NCBI GenBank assembly: GCA_004835665.1
Contig: RBKR01000023.1
Span: 434,001-498,000, forward strand
DNA: 64,000 bases
Direction: 5' to 3'
DNA from: Phoma sp. XZ068
Lineage: Eukaryota > Ascomycota > Dothideomycetes > Pleosporales > Didymellaceae
Position 1 is the stretch's first letter, and each line of letters begins with the position of its first letter. This document shows, in pieces, positions 22,670 through 32,629 of this stretch. The notes below the pieces were generated by a model, which was not told where the DNA came from, did not search any database, and worked only from the letters and a program-made list of their open reading frames with translations. The translations under genes were made by a program, and so were the position numbers.

Positions 22670-24838
22670 CTACACTATTCGAGTTTCTTGGATCCAAGCA
22701 TGTCGCAGAACATCTAGAAAGTTGTCGAGCTGTATGGGCCCCGCTGCAAAGCAGCCAACCCGTTCATACAGCTCTTTGTGACCTTCCTTGTGCTTAACAA
22801 GAATGCCATGAACTTTGACCCGCATTGAAGGCGCTGCTTCGTCTTGCGCCTCAGCTGCTTCTGCAGGATTCGTATAGGCTAACGGTATACCAAGCAGCCA
22901 TCCATCCCTTGACTCGTGAGGGTAATCGAAAGCAGAATCTATGTCTACGTCGAAGTCTTCCATATCTGGGCTATCCAAAGAATTGGGCATCCATGCGCCT
23001 TTCGACTCACTGTGTGATAACTCACGCTCTTCGAAAGTCAACAAAGGAGAGAGGAGTGAAAGATGTCCATATTCGACTTCACCATATTTGTTCTTGCCAG
23101 GCACAGTCACAACAACATCTACGATCTTCACAGATGGAAGTACGTGTAACGGGGTCAACACCATCTGAAAGTTGACAACTCCAAGGTACGATGCCCATGA
23201 CCAAGTCGGCGCAAGGTATGTTTTCGACCTTTCTTGATCCACACTCCAAGGAGCAGATGCTTCACGAGATCTGAAGTGCCGGCGTATTTGACGAAACCAA
23301 AGTAGGCCTCGGAGTAAGTCGGACCTCCATAAACCAGCAAGATATTCGTCTCCACTCTGCTGTGCTACGCGTAATGCAAGAGCAGACACTGCTGGTAGCT
23401 TGTCGGTGGCATATGTAATAGCACGTGTTGTGTAGCTTTCGATCAACCTGCACCAAGGTGCGTGAGAGAGGGCCCCGAATCCATCTGGTACTGGCATGAC
23501 GTCTGGCAGCATTTCGTTGCTTTTCGGCAAACCCCGTCCTGCTTCGAACCAAGCATTTTCGAGGCATTCCCAGTGAACAGTTTCTCGGTCAAAGAACAAG
23601 ATCCGCGGGCTCAGATAGCGCTCTTGAAGACACCAAGCACGGTTGTGGAGGGCCGGGTATTGTGCTAGTGCTGGAATGCTGTTGAGAGATAGCTGGGTGT
23701 ATACGCGGGTGGTCATGAACTTCTTGTTAATCCTTGGTGCTGGGAAGGTAATGTCGATGGCTAAGAAAGGTTGTTGCTTCCTGGTTTTCAAAAAACCTTC
23801 GGAGTCGTCATTAGCATCTGCTGCGGCAATGCAAAGAGTCGCATTGGAATATACGTCCGCCATCTTGCTTCCTTCAATCTCCCAATCATCTTTGTCTCCT
23901 TGGAGAATGCACACACTATCAATCCAGAGAAATGGAATGCCGAGTGCTCTTGTTGCCGTCACTGCATCGCGAAAAGTTGTTGGCAACTCACTAAGATCAA
24001 ATCCGCTCTTTCGAAGTTCCAAGTTCTCACGTGTCGTCAGGAAGTCACGGCAGGCACCCCAGCAATGGCTGAGAGCCACGTACTGATGCGCTCCACTTGG
24101 ACTGGGGTCTAGCAATTGCAATCGATCGTTTCGAACGTCAATCACGCGAGTCGGGAGGTTCTGGGAGTGGTTGAAGCATTTTCGATGCTTCTTGTCGCAC
24201 TTACTAATCCAGTGTTTGATTTGTTTCAAGGTGTGACCAGCTAACGGTTCGCTGTGAACATGTCGGTCATCGATACGCTTCGCAAGTACGCTATCTTGAA
24301 GCCTCGTTAACCCCCGTATTCCTTACCATCCTTGCTGAGGTAACATACCAAAATCGACAAAAAGGCCAGGATAGGAGTGATCGGTATGTCTCATTCGCCA
24401 ATAGCTCATACCACACAAGCCACGATATGTGACATCAGTGTATTCCATCCTAAGATCGCGCTCATCTGACAACCAGTGCTGTCGCAGATCAAGTAGCGCT
24501 CGACATAACCCGCAACCAGATGAGTGTTTTTCCAGACCAGCGACTTCAAGCTCTTCCAGTCTGATAGTCGTGGGCGCAGGCATCTCATCATTTGCTAAAG
24601 CTTCAAAAGGGAGCAGGTCGCATACCGGGCAAGTGAGATGGGCCCTTACAATCTGCATCCGCTCCTCGAAAGGCTTTTGAAGGAACGCTTTGGTAAGAGA
24701 CACTGGCCCAACTGTTTTATTTGAAATTCGAAGGACATGCTTCTGTCCTCTATCTGCGGGATGATCTACCGTTGGGGCTCGACAGGCGTCGCCGACACAC
24801 GCCACACATGCGGGCTTGGCTTTCGAACTGCCACTCAT
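22670..24838 (-). CDS. HET-domain (heterokaryon incompatibility) protein
   Basis: Exon 1 spans 24838-24349 and exon 2 24294-22670, encoding 704 residues. The 54-bp intron (GTATGT, branch GTTAAC, TTCAAG) makes ...LFVDFD-SVLAKR. The N-terminal 165 residues hold Cys pairs (CVACVGDAC, CPVCDLL, SGCGLC), a pattern common before HET domains. The HET domain follows: the linker HWISKCDKKHRKC, then ALSHCWG, LPTTFRDAV, FLWIDSVCILQGDKDDWE, MADVYSNATLCIAA, and RAWCLQERYLSPRILFF. The C-terminal 300 residues carry the usual LAPTWSWAS motif. Complete and apparently functional. HET proteins mediate vegetative incompatibility and cell death; the partner locus cannot be told. It is divergent from the deformylase gene (244 bp). 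Confidence 0.92.
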
Positions 24839-25082
24839 CGGAGAATTCGTATCAGAACTTCGTTTCAGGAATATTTCAACACATTGATGTCGTATGAACC
24901 AAGCCACGATGTAGGTATCATCGAGACACTCGCAAGATGAAACTCCTCGTACGTAAGCGGAAAGACTAGGCTCTGATTGGATAGCCGATTTCGGCCACCG
25001 GGAGCAGGAACCTCAAATTCCTCTCACAAAAAGCCCAAAAAAACACGTGCCTTGTTTCGATTGCAGTCATATCTCGTTAGAC

Positions 25083-26168
25083 ATGATTGCACGCTCAGTA
25101 CGCATCGGCACAAGAAGCTTCTCCACATCACCACTCTCGATCGTGGGTCGACAAGCACAAGCACCGCTCCAAGCTTTCCGGAACCGGCAAAACACCGCTC
25201 ATAAAATTTCAGTGCCGCAACAGTCATCACGACTTTCTCGCCGCCAGATCTCAACATCGCCCGTAGGACTTCAGAAACTCGGCTCTCGCGAACCAGAAGG
25301 GATCTCAACATCCAAGAAAATGGCCGGCTCTGATCACTTTCTTACTTTGTCCTGCCCGGATAAGGCCGGCATTGTGTACGCAGTCACTGGCCTGCTTGCG
25401 AAGGAGAATCTCACCATTCTCGACCTACAGCAATTCTCTGATCCAGCGTCGAAGACATTCTTCATGCGCGTCCACTTTGGACACGCGACTGAGCTCTCGG
25501 GTCTCCAAAAGTCAATGGCAGATCTCGCAAAGGAAATGAGCATGGACTACGACATCCGCTCCGTAGACACTAAGCCCAAGGTCCTGATTATGGTCTCGAA
25601 GATCGGGCATTGCCTGAACGACCTCCTCTTCCGTGTCAAGTCCGGACAGTTGAAGATTGAAATCCCAATCATCGTGTCAAACCACCCTGAGTTCGCGGAC
25701 ATGGCCAAGTCCCACGGAATTGAATTCCACCACCTCCCTGTTACCAAGGACACCAAGACACAACAGGAGAGCCAAATTCTGGAGCTTATCAAGAAGCACA
25801 ACATCGACCTTGTCGTTCTGGCGAGATACATGCAGGTCCTGTCTCCTCGCCTGTGCACCGAGATGTCTGGCAAGATCATCAACATTCACCACTCTTTCTT
25901 GCCATCGTTCAAGGGCGCAAAGCCGTACCATCAGGCGTATGAGCGCGGTGTGAAGATCATCGGTGCAACAGCGCACTTTGTGACTGCTGATTTGGACGAA
26001 GGCCCGATCATCGAGCAGCGTATTGCGCGGGTCGATCACGCTCTCAGCCCGAATGAATTGGTCGTGGAGGGTAGTAACGTTGAGAGCCAGGTGCTTGCAG
26101 CTGCTGTCAAGTGGTGGAGCGAGAAGCGTGTTTTCCTGAACGGTGCCAAGACTGTTGTGTTCAACTAG
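25083..26168 (+). CDS. Formyltetrahydrofolate deformylase (PurU type)
   Basis: A single exon of 361 residues. It hydrolyses 10-formyl-THF to formate and THF. The bacterial-type enzyme corresponds to residues 80-361. An ACT domain (DHFLTLSCPDKAGIVYAVTG, about 84-165) is followed by the formyltransferase fold with KVLIMVSKIGHCLNDLL, the catalytic INIHHSFLPSFKGAKPYHQA (Asn and His) and the Asp in TADLDEGPII. The first 79 residues are Arg/Ser-rich and nearly free of acidic residues for the first 60, as in a mitochondrial presequence. A second in-frame ATG at 25320, in context CAAGAAAATGGCC, sits at the canonical start, so mitochondrial and cytosolic forms are possible by leaky scanning or alternative transcription starts. 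Confidence 0.93.
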   Translation: MIARSVRIGTRSFSTSPLSIVGRQAQAPLQAFRNRQNTAHKISVPQQSSRLSRRQISTSPVGLQKLGSREPEGISTSKKMAGSDHFLTLSCPDKAGIVYAVTGLLAKENLTILDLQQFSDPASKTFFMRVHFGHATELSGLQKSMADLAKEMSMDYDIRSVDTKPKVLIMVSKIGHCLNDLLFRVKSGQLKIEIPIIVSNHPEFADMAKSHGIEFHHLPVTKDTKTQQESQILELIKKHNIDLVVLARYMQVLSPRLCTEMSGKIINIHHSFLPSFKGAKPYHQAYERGVKIIGATAHFVTADLDEGPIIEQRIARVDHALSPNELVVEGSNVESQVLAAAVKWWSEKRVFLNGAKTVVFN

Positions 26169-26598
26169 ACGCCTTCACGGATTTGGAACATGGGAAAAGG
26201 CGTCCAAAACACATAAAATAGATACAAATGTGATCAATAGGCGACCGTGGTTGATGGAAGTAGACTACTTGAAATGTGATTGCCGATCTGATTCGCTTTC
26301 GGTAAACTCGGTCTCGGCACCGGTAAATGTGCATCGTCTCGAGGCACACGGCCACGAGGCCGCCATGCAGTGTACTGCTCGTCACGACACAAAGTGGACC
26401 ATAACTGTCCCAACATGGTGTGAACCATGGGGAAGGATGTGGGGTGTGGAGAGGTCACGAAAGTATAAAGACAAGTTCGAACAGCTGTACATCGATCGTG
26501 CTTCTGACAGCATATTCCTTCACTGGTTGATACACATCAGTTCTTGACAAGTATCCAAACTATCGTAAACCTAACCTGAAATATACACGCTGAGCAGT
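26169..26598. other. Intergenic, nothing recognised
   Basis: 430 bp between the deformylase stop codon and the SDR start. A frame at 26143-26547 has no domain and overlaps the deformylase 3' end. Confidence 0.5.
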
Positions 26599-27637
26599 AT
26601 GACTTCTTCAGCAACCACAATGAATGCAGTGCCAGAGTCAGGGCCCGTCAAGACGGTCCAGCTGAAAGACAAGATTATCGCCATCACAGGTGCGAACAGA
26701 GGTACGTATCCAGCTATACAATCCAATCGTTCACCCAACCTAGCTAGACGTAGCACACATAATTCTTGCTATTCATTTAGCAAGCAATCCTACTATTATC
26801 AATACTGACGACAACTAGGCATCGGACTCGGGATAGCAGACTGCTGTCTCGCCAACGGGGCCTCAAAAATCTACTCCATCGACATCGGCGAAACTGGCGA
26901 CGAGTTTGCCGCCATCTCCAAGAAGTACCCAGGCCAAATCTTCGCCATCCAAGCCGATGTCACTAAAGAAGAGTCTATCCAAGCCGCAGTCGACAAGATC
27001 TTAGAAGAGGCCGGCGGTCTCCACGGCATGGTGCGTGCCGCAGAACGATCGATCTGATCAAAACAGGTCCTAACTCCTCTCCAGGTAGCAAACGCTGGCC
27101 GAACAAAGCACAAACCCGCGCTCGATTTCACCACTGAAGAAATCGACCAACTCTGGGGAGTGAATCTGTATGGCTCTTTCTACACCGCTCGCTGCGCCGC
27201 TCGCGCTTTCATAAAGCAAGGCGTCCGCGGCTCCATCGTGTTCACGGCATCCATGGCCTCGCATCGACCAAACAAGGTAAGCCTCTATTCCCCTTTCTCA
27301 TACTTTAGACTCGGCTAATTCGTTCCAGCGCGTCCCTTCCGCGCCATACGGCGCTTCTAAAGCTGGTGTGAAGAATATGACGCACACACTCGCCATGGAA
27401 TGGGCACAGTACGGGATTCGGGTCAACTCCGTCTCCCCAGGTTTGGTAAAGACAGCAATGACGTACTGGGTGGAGCAGCAACCGGATTGGGAGCAGCAGC
27501 TGAAATACTACGGTGGTATTCCACGGCTGGCGGAGGTGGAGGAATTGGGCGGCGCGTATGTGTATCTGCTGAGTGATGCGGCGAGCTATACAACGAGTAT
27601 TGATGTGCCGGTGAATGGGGTCATTGGTATTTGTTAG
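26599..27637 (+). CDS. Short-chain dehydrogenase/reductase (polyol/ketose-type)
   Basis: Four exons (26599-26701, 26819-27030, 27085-27276, 27329-27637) encode 271 residues. Intron 1 (117 bp) splits the cofactor loop, restored as ITGANRGIGLGIAD. Further SDR marks are ADVT, VANAG, NLYGS, the catalytic Ser in FTASMASH, YGASKAG (Tyr/Lys) and NSVSPGLVKTAM. The overall pattern is that of classical SDRs such as the sorbose/arabinitol/mannitol dehydrogenases of fungi, cytosolic and NADP(H)- or NAD(H)-dependent. The exact substrate is inference. The 3' end lies only 90 bp from the convergent membrane-protein gene. Confidence 0.9.
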
Positions 27638-27727
27638 TGCAAGTCTGTTGAGCGTCTCCCAAAAGGGGAGGGATCTCAAGAGGAATAATTAAAGTTGATT
27701 CGCAATTATTATACCAAGGTAGGACTC

Positions 27728-30124
27728 TCAACTTGTGGCCTCCTCCTCTGCAATGGCTTTCAGACCATGAGTCCGCCGCCTGAGGCCAGCGTATGGCACG
27801 CCTCGTCTGATCGGTCCTACTTCTGACACCACTCCAAATGCGCAGTGCTGGAAGCCTTCTGTCCCCATGTACTCGTTCTCACTACCTTCACTCAAAACTC
27901 CAAACTTCAATCGCGTATGCATGAGCTCCATCGGGAATGGATCGTTGCCCAGACAAGCACCGCGACTAATGTCATCCAATGTCGTGTTTCGAGTGGTGAC
28001 TAGTATCCGAGAGAAGCCAGTCGAGAATGTAGTTCCGTCCTCCCAAATGGTGAAAAGGCCAAACAGGAGGATGACAAGTGTTACAAAGATGACAGGTGCA
28101 TAGCACATCCACAGCCGTTTCGGTACGTACACGAATGACGACTGCCACTGCATGCGAGTGAGTTCCAGGTCCTGATCGTCGACAACAAGCATTTCTGGCG
28201 CAGAATACATCGAAAGAACCAGGTCAGCGAAGAAGTCCTGCAAAACCTTGCCAAAATCTTCCTTTGGCACACTATCAACGCCGACCAAGCGAGTCTTCGT
28301 CACATCGGAGGACACGACCGCGTATGAAGGGCCCGGCAAGGGAGGTTCCAGATCGACATGGCCAACGAGGAAGCCGCGGAGCACTTCGCCCATGGCGTGG
28401 TAAGCTGCAACTTTCTTGTACAAGGCGATGTCAGGAAGAGGTCTGACGAAGTTCTTAGCCGGCACCGGGTCAGCGTCATAGTTCACTGTTCCGTCCTCAT
28501 TCCGCGTAAAGTTGGTGTCTATGACCGGTCCAAGGAATTCCAGGGTAGTCATCTCCATGAAGTATGGACCAGTAAAGTTCCACTTCACCGTGTATTTTGC
28601 CTCGTTCATGACACACCGGACAATTCGTGGGTCATAGCGATGTGTCCAGTTCGTGGTAAATGGCGAGTCTGAGGGTAGCCGTTCGGTGGAGTTCCTCGAA
28701 TATCCAATCCACAGCACTGGCTCTGCTTTGAAAACACCGAGGTCAGCTGGAACGTCGCCAATAGGGAGGCCTCCTGGACCTTTCTGAAAGGTCTCCATTT
28801 GGGGCTGCTTGTAGTCGCCGAGCTTTACTTCGGCACGATAGATGTTACGACCCTCAGGCACTAGTGACGAGGTATTGAAAGGAGAACCAAGATCATCTAG
28901 CCGGCTGTTGTCACCAGTGCTATTTGCAACCAGATCGCACTTGTATGCCGGAGCGACAAAGGTTTGTGTGAAGGTGCAATTGTATGGTCCTCCTGCCTCT
29001 GGTTTACCACAGACGTACTGTCGAGCACCTAATCTATGCGTTGAGTGATTCATCAGATTGAAGCCAAATAACAAGGAAATCCTGCGGAGCTCGGCAGAAG
29101 GCTGGTCGTAATAGTCGAACCAGCCTGGAGTTGTAGGCACTTTAGACTTGTCGGTCGTGTTGTAGTACATGACCGATCTCTTGTTTCCTCCTTTCGGTAG
29201 TAGTTCATCGTCGATAGGGTTGTACGGTATCGGGTGGCGCCAGTCCTTGCCTGTCTCTTGTGTAAAGTTAATATGGGGAACGCTACGGTTGATGGACTTC
29301 GTATCAAGGTAGTCGCCGAAAGTCAGCGCACCTGGCGAGAAGATGATAGTTGCAAGCGGGATCAACCAGAACACTGTGGCAATAGCTACAGCGACCGGAG
29401 CATTCGTGATAGTCTCCCAATTGACGAATAGCGATGGGTCGTCCGTGGCGCCAAACAGCTGATCAATCGATAACACCGACAATGCGCGCTCCCGAAACGT
29501 TCTCCAGATGCGCTGGCGGAAAACGAGTATGACGCAACCGCCAAAAGCTACCTTCGACAAGTAGGCCAGGGCGCGTCCGTACAAGACCCAACGAAACTTC
29601 TCGTCTTCGTCGTACATAGGTCTATGGTGTAGAAACTTATACCAGAAGTGCTGTGCGAGAGCAAGGAGGATACCAGCAAGGAAGGCAAACACCATGGTCG
29701 AGGGCGTCCGCCAGTGCACTTTCCATTGTGCTGATTGCGTCGCCCGGTGAGCGATAAGACGTTCTGTCATGGGATCCGTTCGTGCACGCGAGATACCAGA
29801 TCCAAAGGAGTACAGAGTGTCGGGAGTCCTCTGATAGAGTGGCCGGGATGGAATTGGTGAGAAAGATGAAAACATGCCACCCTTAGGCGTTGATTGTTGG
29901 CTGTACGACTTTCCTGGTGAAGTGGGTGATGGAAAAGGCCTCATCTGGATTCCAAGGCCAGGTTCGATGGCCTCCTCGAACCTCGAACGCCTGTCGGTTC
30001 TCGCGTCGTACGTTTCATCGTCGCTTGTGCGCTGCGGTATTGAGGCATATTCTGGTCGCGATATCTGAATCTCGGGTGATCCCAAGGGTGACATCAGGGG
30101 AGGCGGTTGGTATGAGCGATCCAT
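27728..30124 (-). CDS. Large multi-pass membrane protein, conserved in fungi, function unknown
   Basis: A single exon of 798 residues. The N-terminal 140 residues are hydrophilic and Ser/Pro/Arg-rich, probably cytosolic. Membrane segments follow at about 145-165 (STMVFAFLAGILLALAQHFW), 190-205 and 245-270 (AVAIATVFWLIPLATIIFSP). A large, probably extracellular or lumenal domain of about 400 residues carries several N-X-S/T sites and Cys pairs (YVCGK, YNCTF, YKCDL). A last membrane span near 690-715 (YAPVIFVTLVILLFGLFTIW) precedes a short tail. Similar fungal proteins are sometimes labelled formylmethionine deformylase-like, but no peptide deformylase metal motif is visible and I would not use that name. 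Confidence 0.8.
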   Translation of the reverse strand: MDRSYQPPPLMSPLGSPEIQISRPEYASIPQRTSDDETYDARTDRRSRFEEAIEPGLGIQMRPFPSPTSPGKSYSQQSTPKGGMFSSFSPIPSRPLYQRTPDTLYSFGSGISRARTDPMTERLIAHRATQSAQWKVHWRTPSTMVFAFLAGILLALAQHFWYKFLHHRPMYDEDEKFRWVLYGRALAYLSKVAFGGCVILVFRQRIWRTFRERALSVLSIDQLFGATDDPSLFVNWETITNAPVAVAIATVFWLIPLATIIFSPGALTFGDYLDTKSINRSVPHINFTQETGKDWRHPIPYNPIDDELLPKGGNKRSVMYYNTTDKSKVPTTPGWFDYYDQPSAELRRISLLFGFNLMNHSTHRLGARQYVCGKPEAGGPYNCTFTQTFVAPAYKCDLVANSTGDNSRLDDLGSPFNTSSLVPEGRNIYRAEVKLGDYKQPQMETFQKGPGGLPIGDVPADLGVFKAEPVLWIGYSRNSTERLPSDSPFTTNWTHRYDPRIVRCVMNEAKYTVKWNFTGPYFMEMTTLEFLGPVIDTNFTRNEDGTVNYDADPVPAKNFVRPLPDIALYKKVAAYHAMGEVLRGFLVGHVDLEPPLPGPSYAVVSSDVTKTRLVGVDSVPKEDFGKVLQDFFADLVLSMYSAPEMLVVDDQDLELTRMQWQSSFVYVPKRLWMCYAPVIFVTLVILLFGLFTIWEDGTTFSTGFSRILVTTRNTTLDDISRGACLGNDPFPMELMHTRLKFGVLSEGSENEYMGTEGFQHCAFGVVSEVGPIRRGVPYAGLRRRTHGLKAIAEEEATS

Positions 30125-31343
30125 GGCTCCAATACGTAAAGGTGCTGTAGAAAGGGATTGCTCAATACTGCATGGTGTTGGTGTTTCAGGAGTGTCAAGA
30201 AATTGAGCGCGCTATAGCTTTACGAAAGGAAGCCACACCGTTGAACGTGAAGGAAGCCCACGACGGTGAGCAAATATTCGGAACATCCGCCATGTGGCAG
30301 CTGAGAATGATCATGGCTGAGATGCAGCTGTCAGCCGGCCAAGACTTCCCTCGCACGTAAGGCTGAGGCGGTGCGGCCCTATCCTGGAAATTGGATGGGT
30401 GCTGTAGCGAATAGCGTTCATTAACCACAGCCGCATCGCTTACAATTGCGCGTGCAGGTTACTCGCCTAACGATCACTTGTCAGTAGCCGCATATCGCCC
30501 GGGATCCCGCTGCTCGAAATAGTGGTGTTTGGGTGCTCTGCCGCCGGGCTGAGCTGAGCTTTACCGAAGGCTAGACTCGAGAGAGTGCATGGTGTCAACA
30601 TGCGCCGCACACCGCCGCATTAGGTGTGGCTGCGGATCGGTCGCCTGTCATAGTCGCCCAAATGGCGGACGGAGAAACCGTCAGTTGCTATAAGCGGGCG
30701 GTGGTAGCGACATGAAGCGGTCTTGATAAGAGTGCACAGCTTCAAGCCCTGTGCTTGCACTTGAAGGCTAGCAACACAAACTGGCGAGTCAACCAGCTTG
30801 CGAACAAAGAAGTCGAAGGGTACGATATAGTATCAGGCGCTAGACACGATGAAGAGAACCATACGGTCGATGTTTTTGGGACAGAGGCAAGAGTACCAGG
30901 TTGTGGTGTTGACTGGACCATGGGGCTGTCGACCGCGACCGCAGCTCCGGTGGGGCACTGTTGGCGGTCGAACTGCACCCGTCATCAACACTTCAAACGA
31001 AACCTTCCGCTTTGGGCAACTTTCACTGTGCTCCATCATAAAGGCCGATAACAGCGAAAATTCATCACTCGGGTCTCGTAAACAGATAACGAACATACCT
31101 AGGTACAGACGAGTTTTAATGAAATGTCCATATTCCAAAACAGAAGCTTTGATTATCAACCGTCTTTAATTACCACCAGCTATATACTACCCCTGTCCCA
31201 CGTTATATACACGCTATACTCAACAGCCCCCTGACCCTCCTACTCAACCTATTACCTCCCTACCCCCGATCTCCCTCCCCTCCCCCTTCACTTCTCATCA
31301 AAGCTACCAGTATCCCCTCCGCTTAACTTCCTGTACCACCTCT
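30125..31343. other. Intergenic stretch
   Basis: 1.2 kb with no supported gene. The last part (about 31200-31310) is strikingly pyrimidine-rich on the plus strand and lies just 3' of the LysM gene. The frames at 30755-31169 overlap each other on both strands and show no domain. Confidence 0.5.
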
Positions 31344-31806
31344 CTAGGCAGGCCCCTTCATACAACTAGTGTTATCGGTGGTTCCCGTAGCAGGGGGAAT
31401 CTTCAGCGTCACGCCCATCTGAATGACGTTCGGATCAGTGATGTTGTTAGCTCTCGCAAGGTCGCAGATGCCCACACCCGCACTCGCGGCAATAGACGAC
31501 AGCGTGCCGTTCTGTGGGACTGTGGCCGTGGTGTTTGCAACTGCGGCTGTACATGGCGCAGTTGAATTGTATGCTGTATTGCGTCAGTAAGTGAGTTTAG
31601 AAGAGGTGAAGCGTTGGATGGAAAGGGGGGGGGGGGGGTCGTGATGAGTGAGAGTCGGTGGATGGTTGAAGGGGGAGTGAGGACTTACATGCGCCCTGGA
31701 GCTGTTTGATGTGGTTGTAGCGGGACTGCAGAGGCGTGATGGGTGTGGCGACAGTAGAGGAGATGAAGCCGGAGAGGAAAAGGAGCGCGGTTGTAGTGGT
31801 CTTCAT
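31344..31806 (-). CDS. Small secreted LysM protein (effector-like)
   Basis: Exons 31806-31689 and 31573-31344 encode 115 residues. The intron is 115 bp (GTAAGT to ATACAG) and gives ...QLQGA-SYNSTAPC. A signal peptide of about 20 residues ends STVA|TP. One LysM domain follows (about 57-99): ATVPQNGTLSSIAASAG, ICDLARANNI, VIQMGVTLKIP. There are three Cys in the mature chain and several N-glycosylation sites. LysM modules bind chitin or N-acetylglucosamine oligomers. Small fungal LysM proteins of this size can shield hyphae or mask chitin from plant immunity, but a single degenerate LysM could also be a wall protein. The intron contains an uninterrupted run of 14 C on the coding strand. Confidence 0.85.
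31625..31638. repeat. Mononucleotide run G14 (plus strand) in the LysM intron
   Basis: Fourteen consecutive G on the plus strand, read as C14 in the intron of the LysM gene, about 50-65 bp upstream of the acceptor. Such runs are length-variable by slippage and hard to sequence. Confidence 0.9.
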
Positions 31807-32629
31807 GCTAGCGAATGTTATAATGTTGTCGTCGAGACGTGGTGCTTGTACGCAAAGAGATAACGAAATATGTATTAAGAGAAGTGTGGTTTTATTTAAA
31901 GAAAGTGTGTACTGTGAAGGTACTGAACGAGTGTGCTGGTGAACTTGAGAGAAGCATTGAAGCATATATAATGTCTCCCGGACAGGGCTACAGGTTCCGG
32001 ATCACAGAGCCTCCACCGGTCTTCCGAGCAGGAAACGGAACGACTCGATGTCAACAGCGCTAGAAGCCCTCGAACGTGGTTGTGACATGTCTTGACCTCT
32101 CGGCGAAGTCATTTTCCGCTGTCATGTTTGAGATCGCATGGAGAGGACTTCTGACTCCAGCCAGGTGCTGGCAACATCTCTGAATAAAGATTACATTATG
32201 TTCCTGCGATGTTTGGTGGCGTGCTCCACTGTAAAGACGAGGTTTGTGAACAGTTTTTGTGTTTGTTGGATGTTTGTAGATCTTTAGTGGGAACTTGAAT
32301 GGTTGTCACCACATTCGGCGGTGAGACGTTGAATAACGGATCACTCATCCAGCGTCGCAGCTTTTCTCCGACATGTTGCAGCTGTCAAATGTCGCACGAA
32401 AACGTTGACCCCCGCTCCACTGATAGGGCAGAGTCGAGAACATCATACAAATCAGGATGCAAAGTTCCAGAATTGAGTAAGCATGAAATAGGAGAAGTTG
32501 AATTACTACGCTAATGCTGAAATGCGGATACCTATCCGCAGTGTAAATGCGCCAAACGCTGAACAATAAACAACAACCGGCTATGCAGTACACTCCAAAA
32601 CAATGACAAAACAAACAGATACGTTCATA
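31807..32629. other. Intergenic between LysM gene and Cdt1
   Basis: 823 bp containing the LysM promoter on its left side and the 3' flank of Cdt1 on its right. No other gene was seen. Confidence 0.5.
31963..31973 (-). promoter_or_regulatory. Likely TATA box of the LysM gene
   Basis: The minus strand reads ATTATATATGC about 155 bp upstream of the ATG at 31806. It is followed by a pyrimidine-rich leader with CACC/CTTC stretches typical of fungal transcription starts. Position and sequence only; no direct evidence. Confidence 0.45.

Noticed and set aside
16097..27637. A secondary-metabolite gene cluster (TmpA-like, HAD, SDR)
   Set aside because: No backbone enzyme (PKS, NRPS, terpene synthase) is present, and housekeeping genes interrupt the series.
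27728..30124. Naming the 798-aa protein a formylmethionine deformylase
   Set aside because: It is a multi-pass membrane protein lacking the peptide deformylase metal-binding motifs; the label appears to be an annotation artefact.
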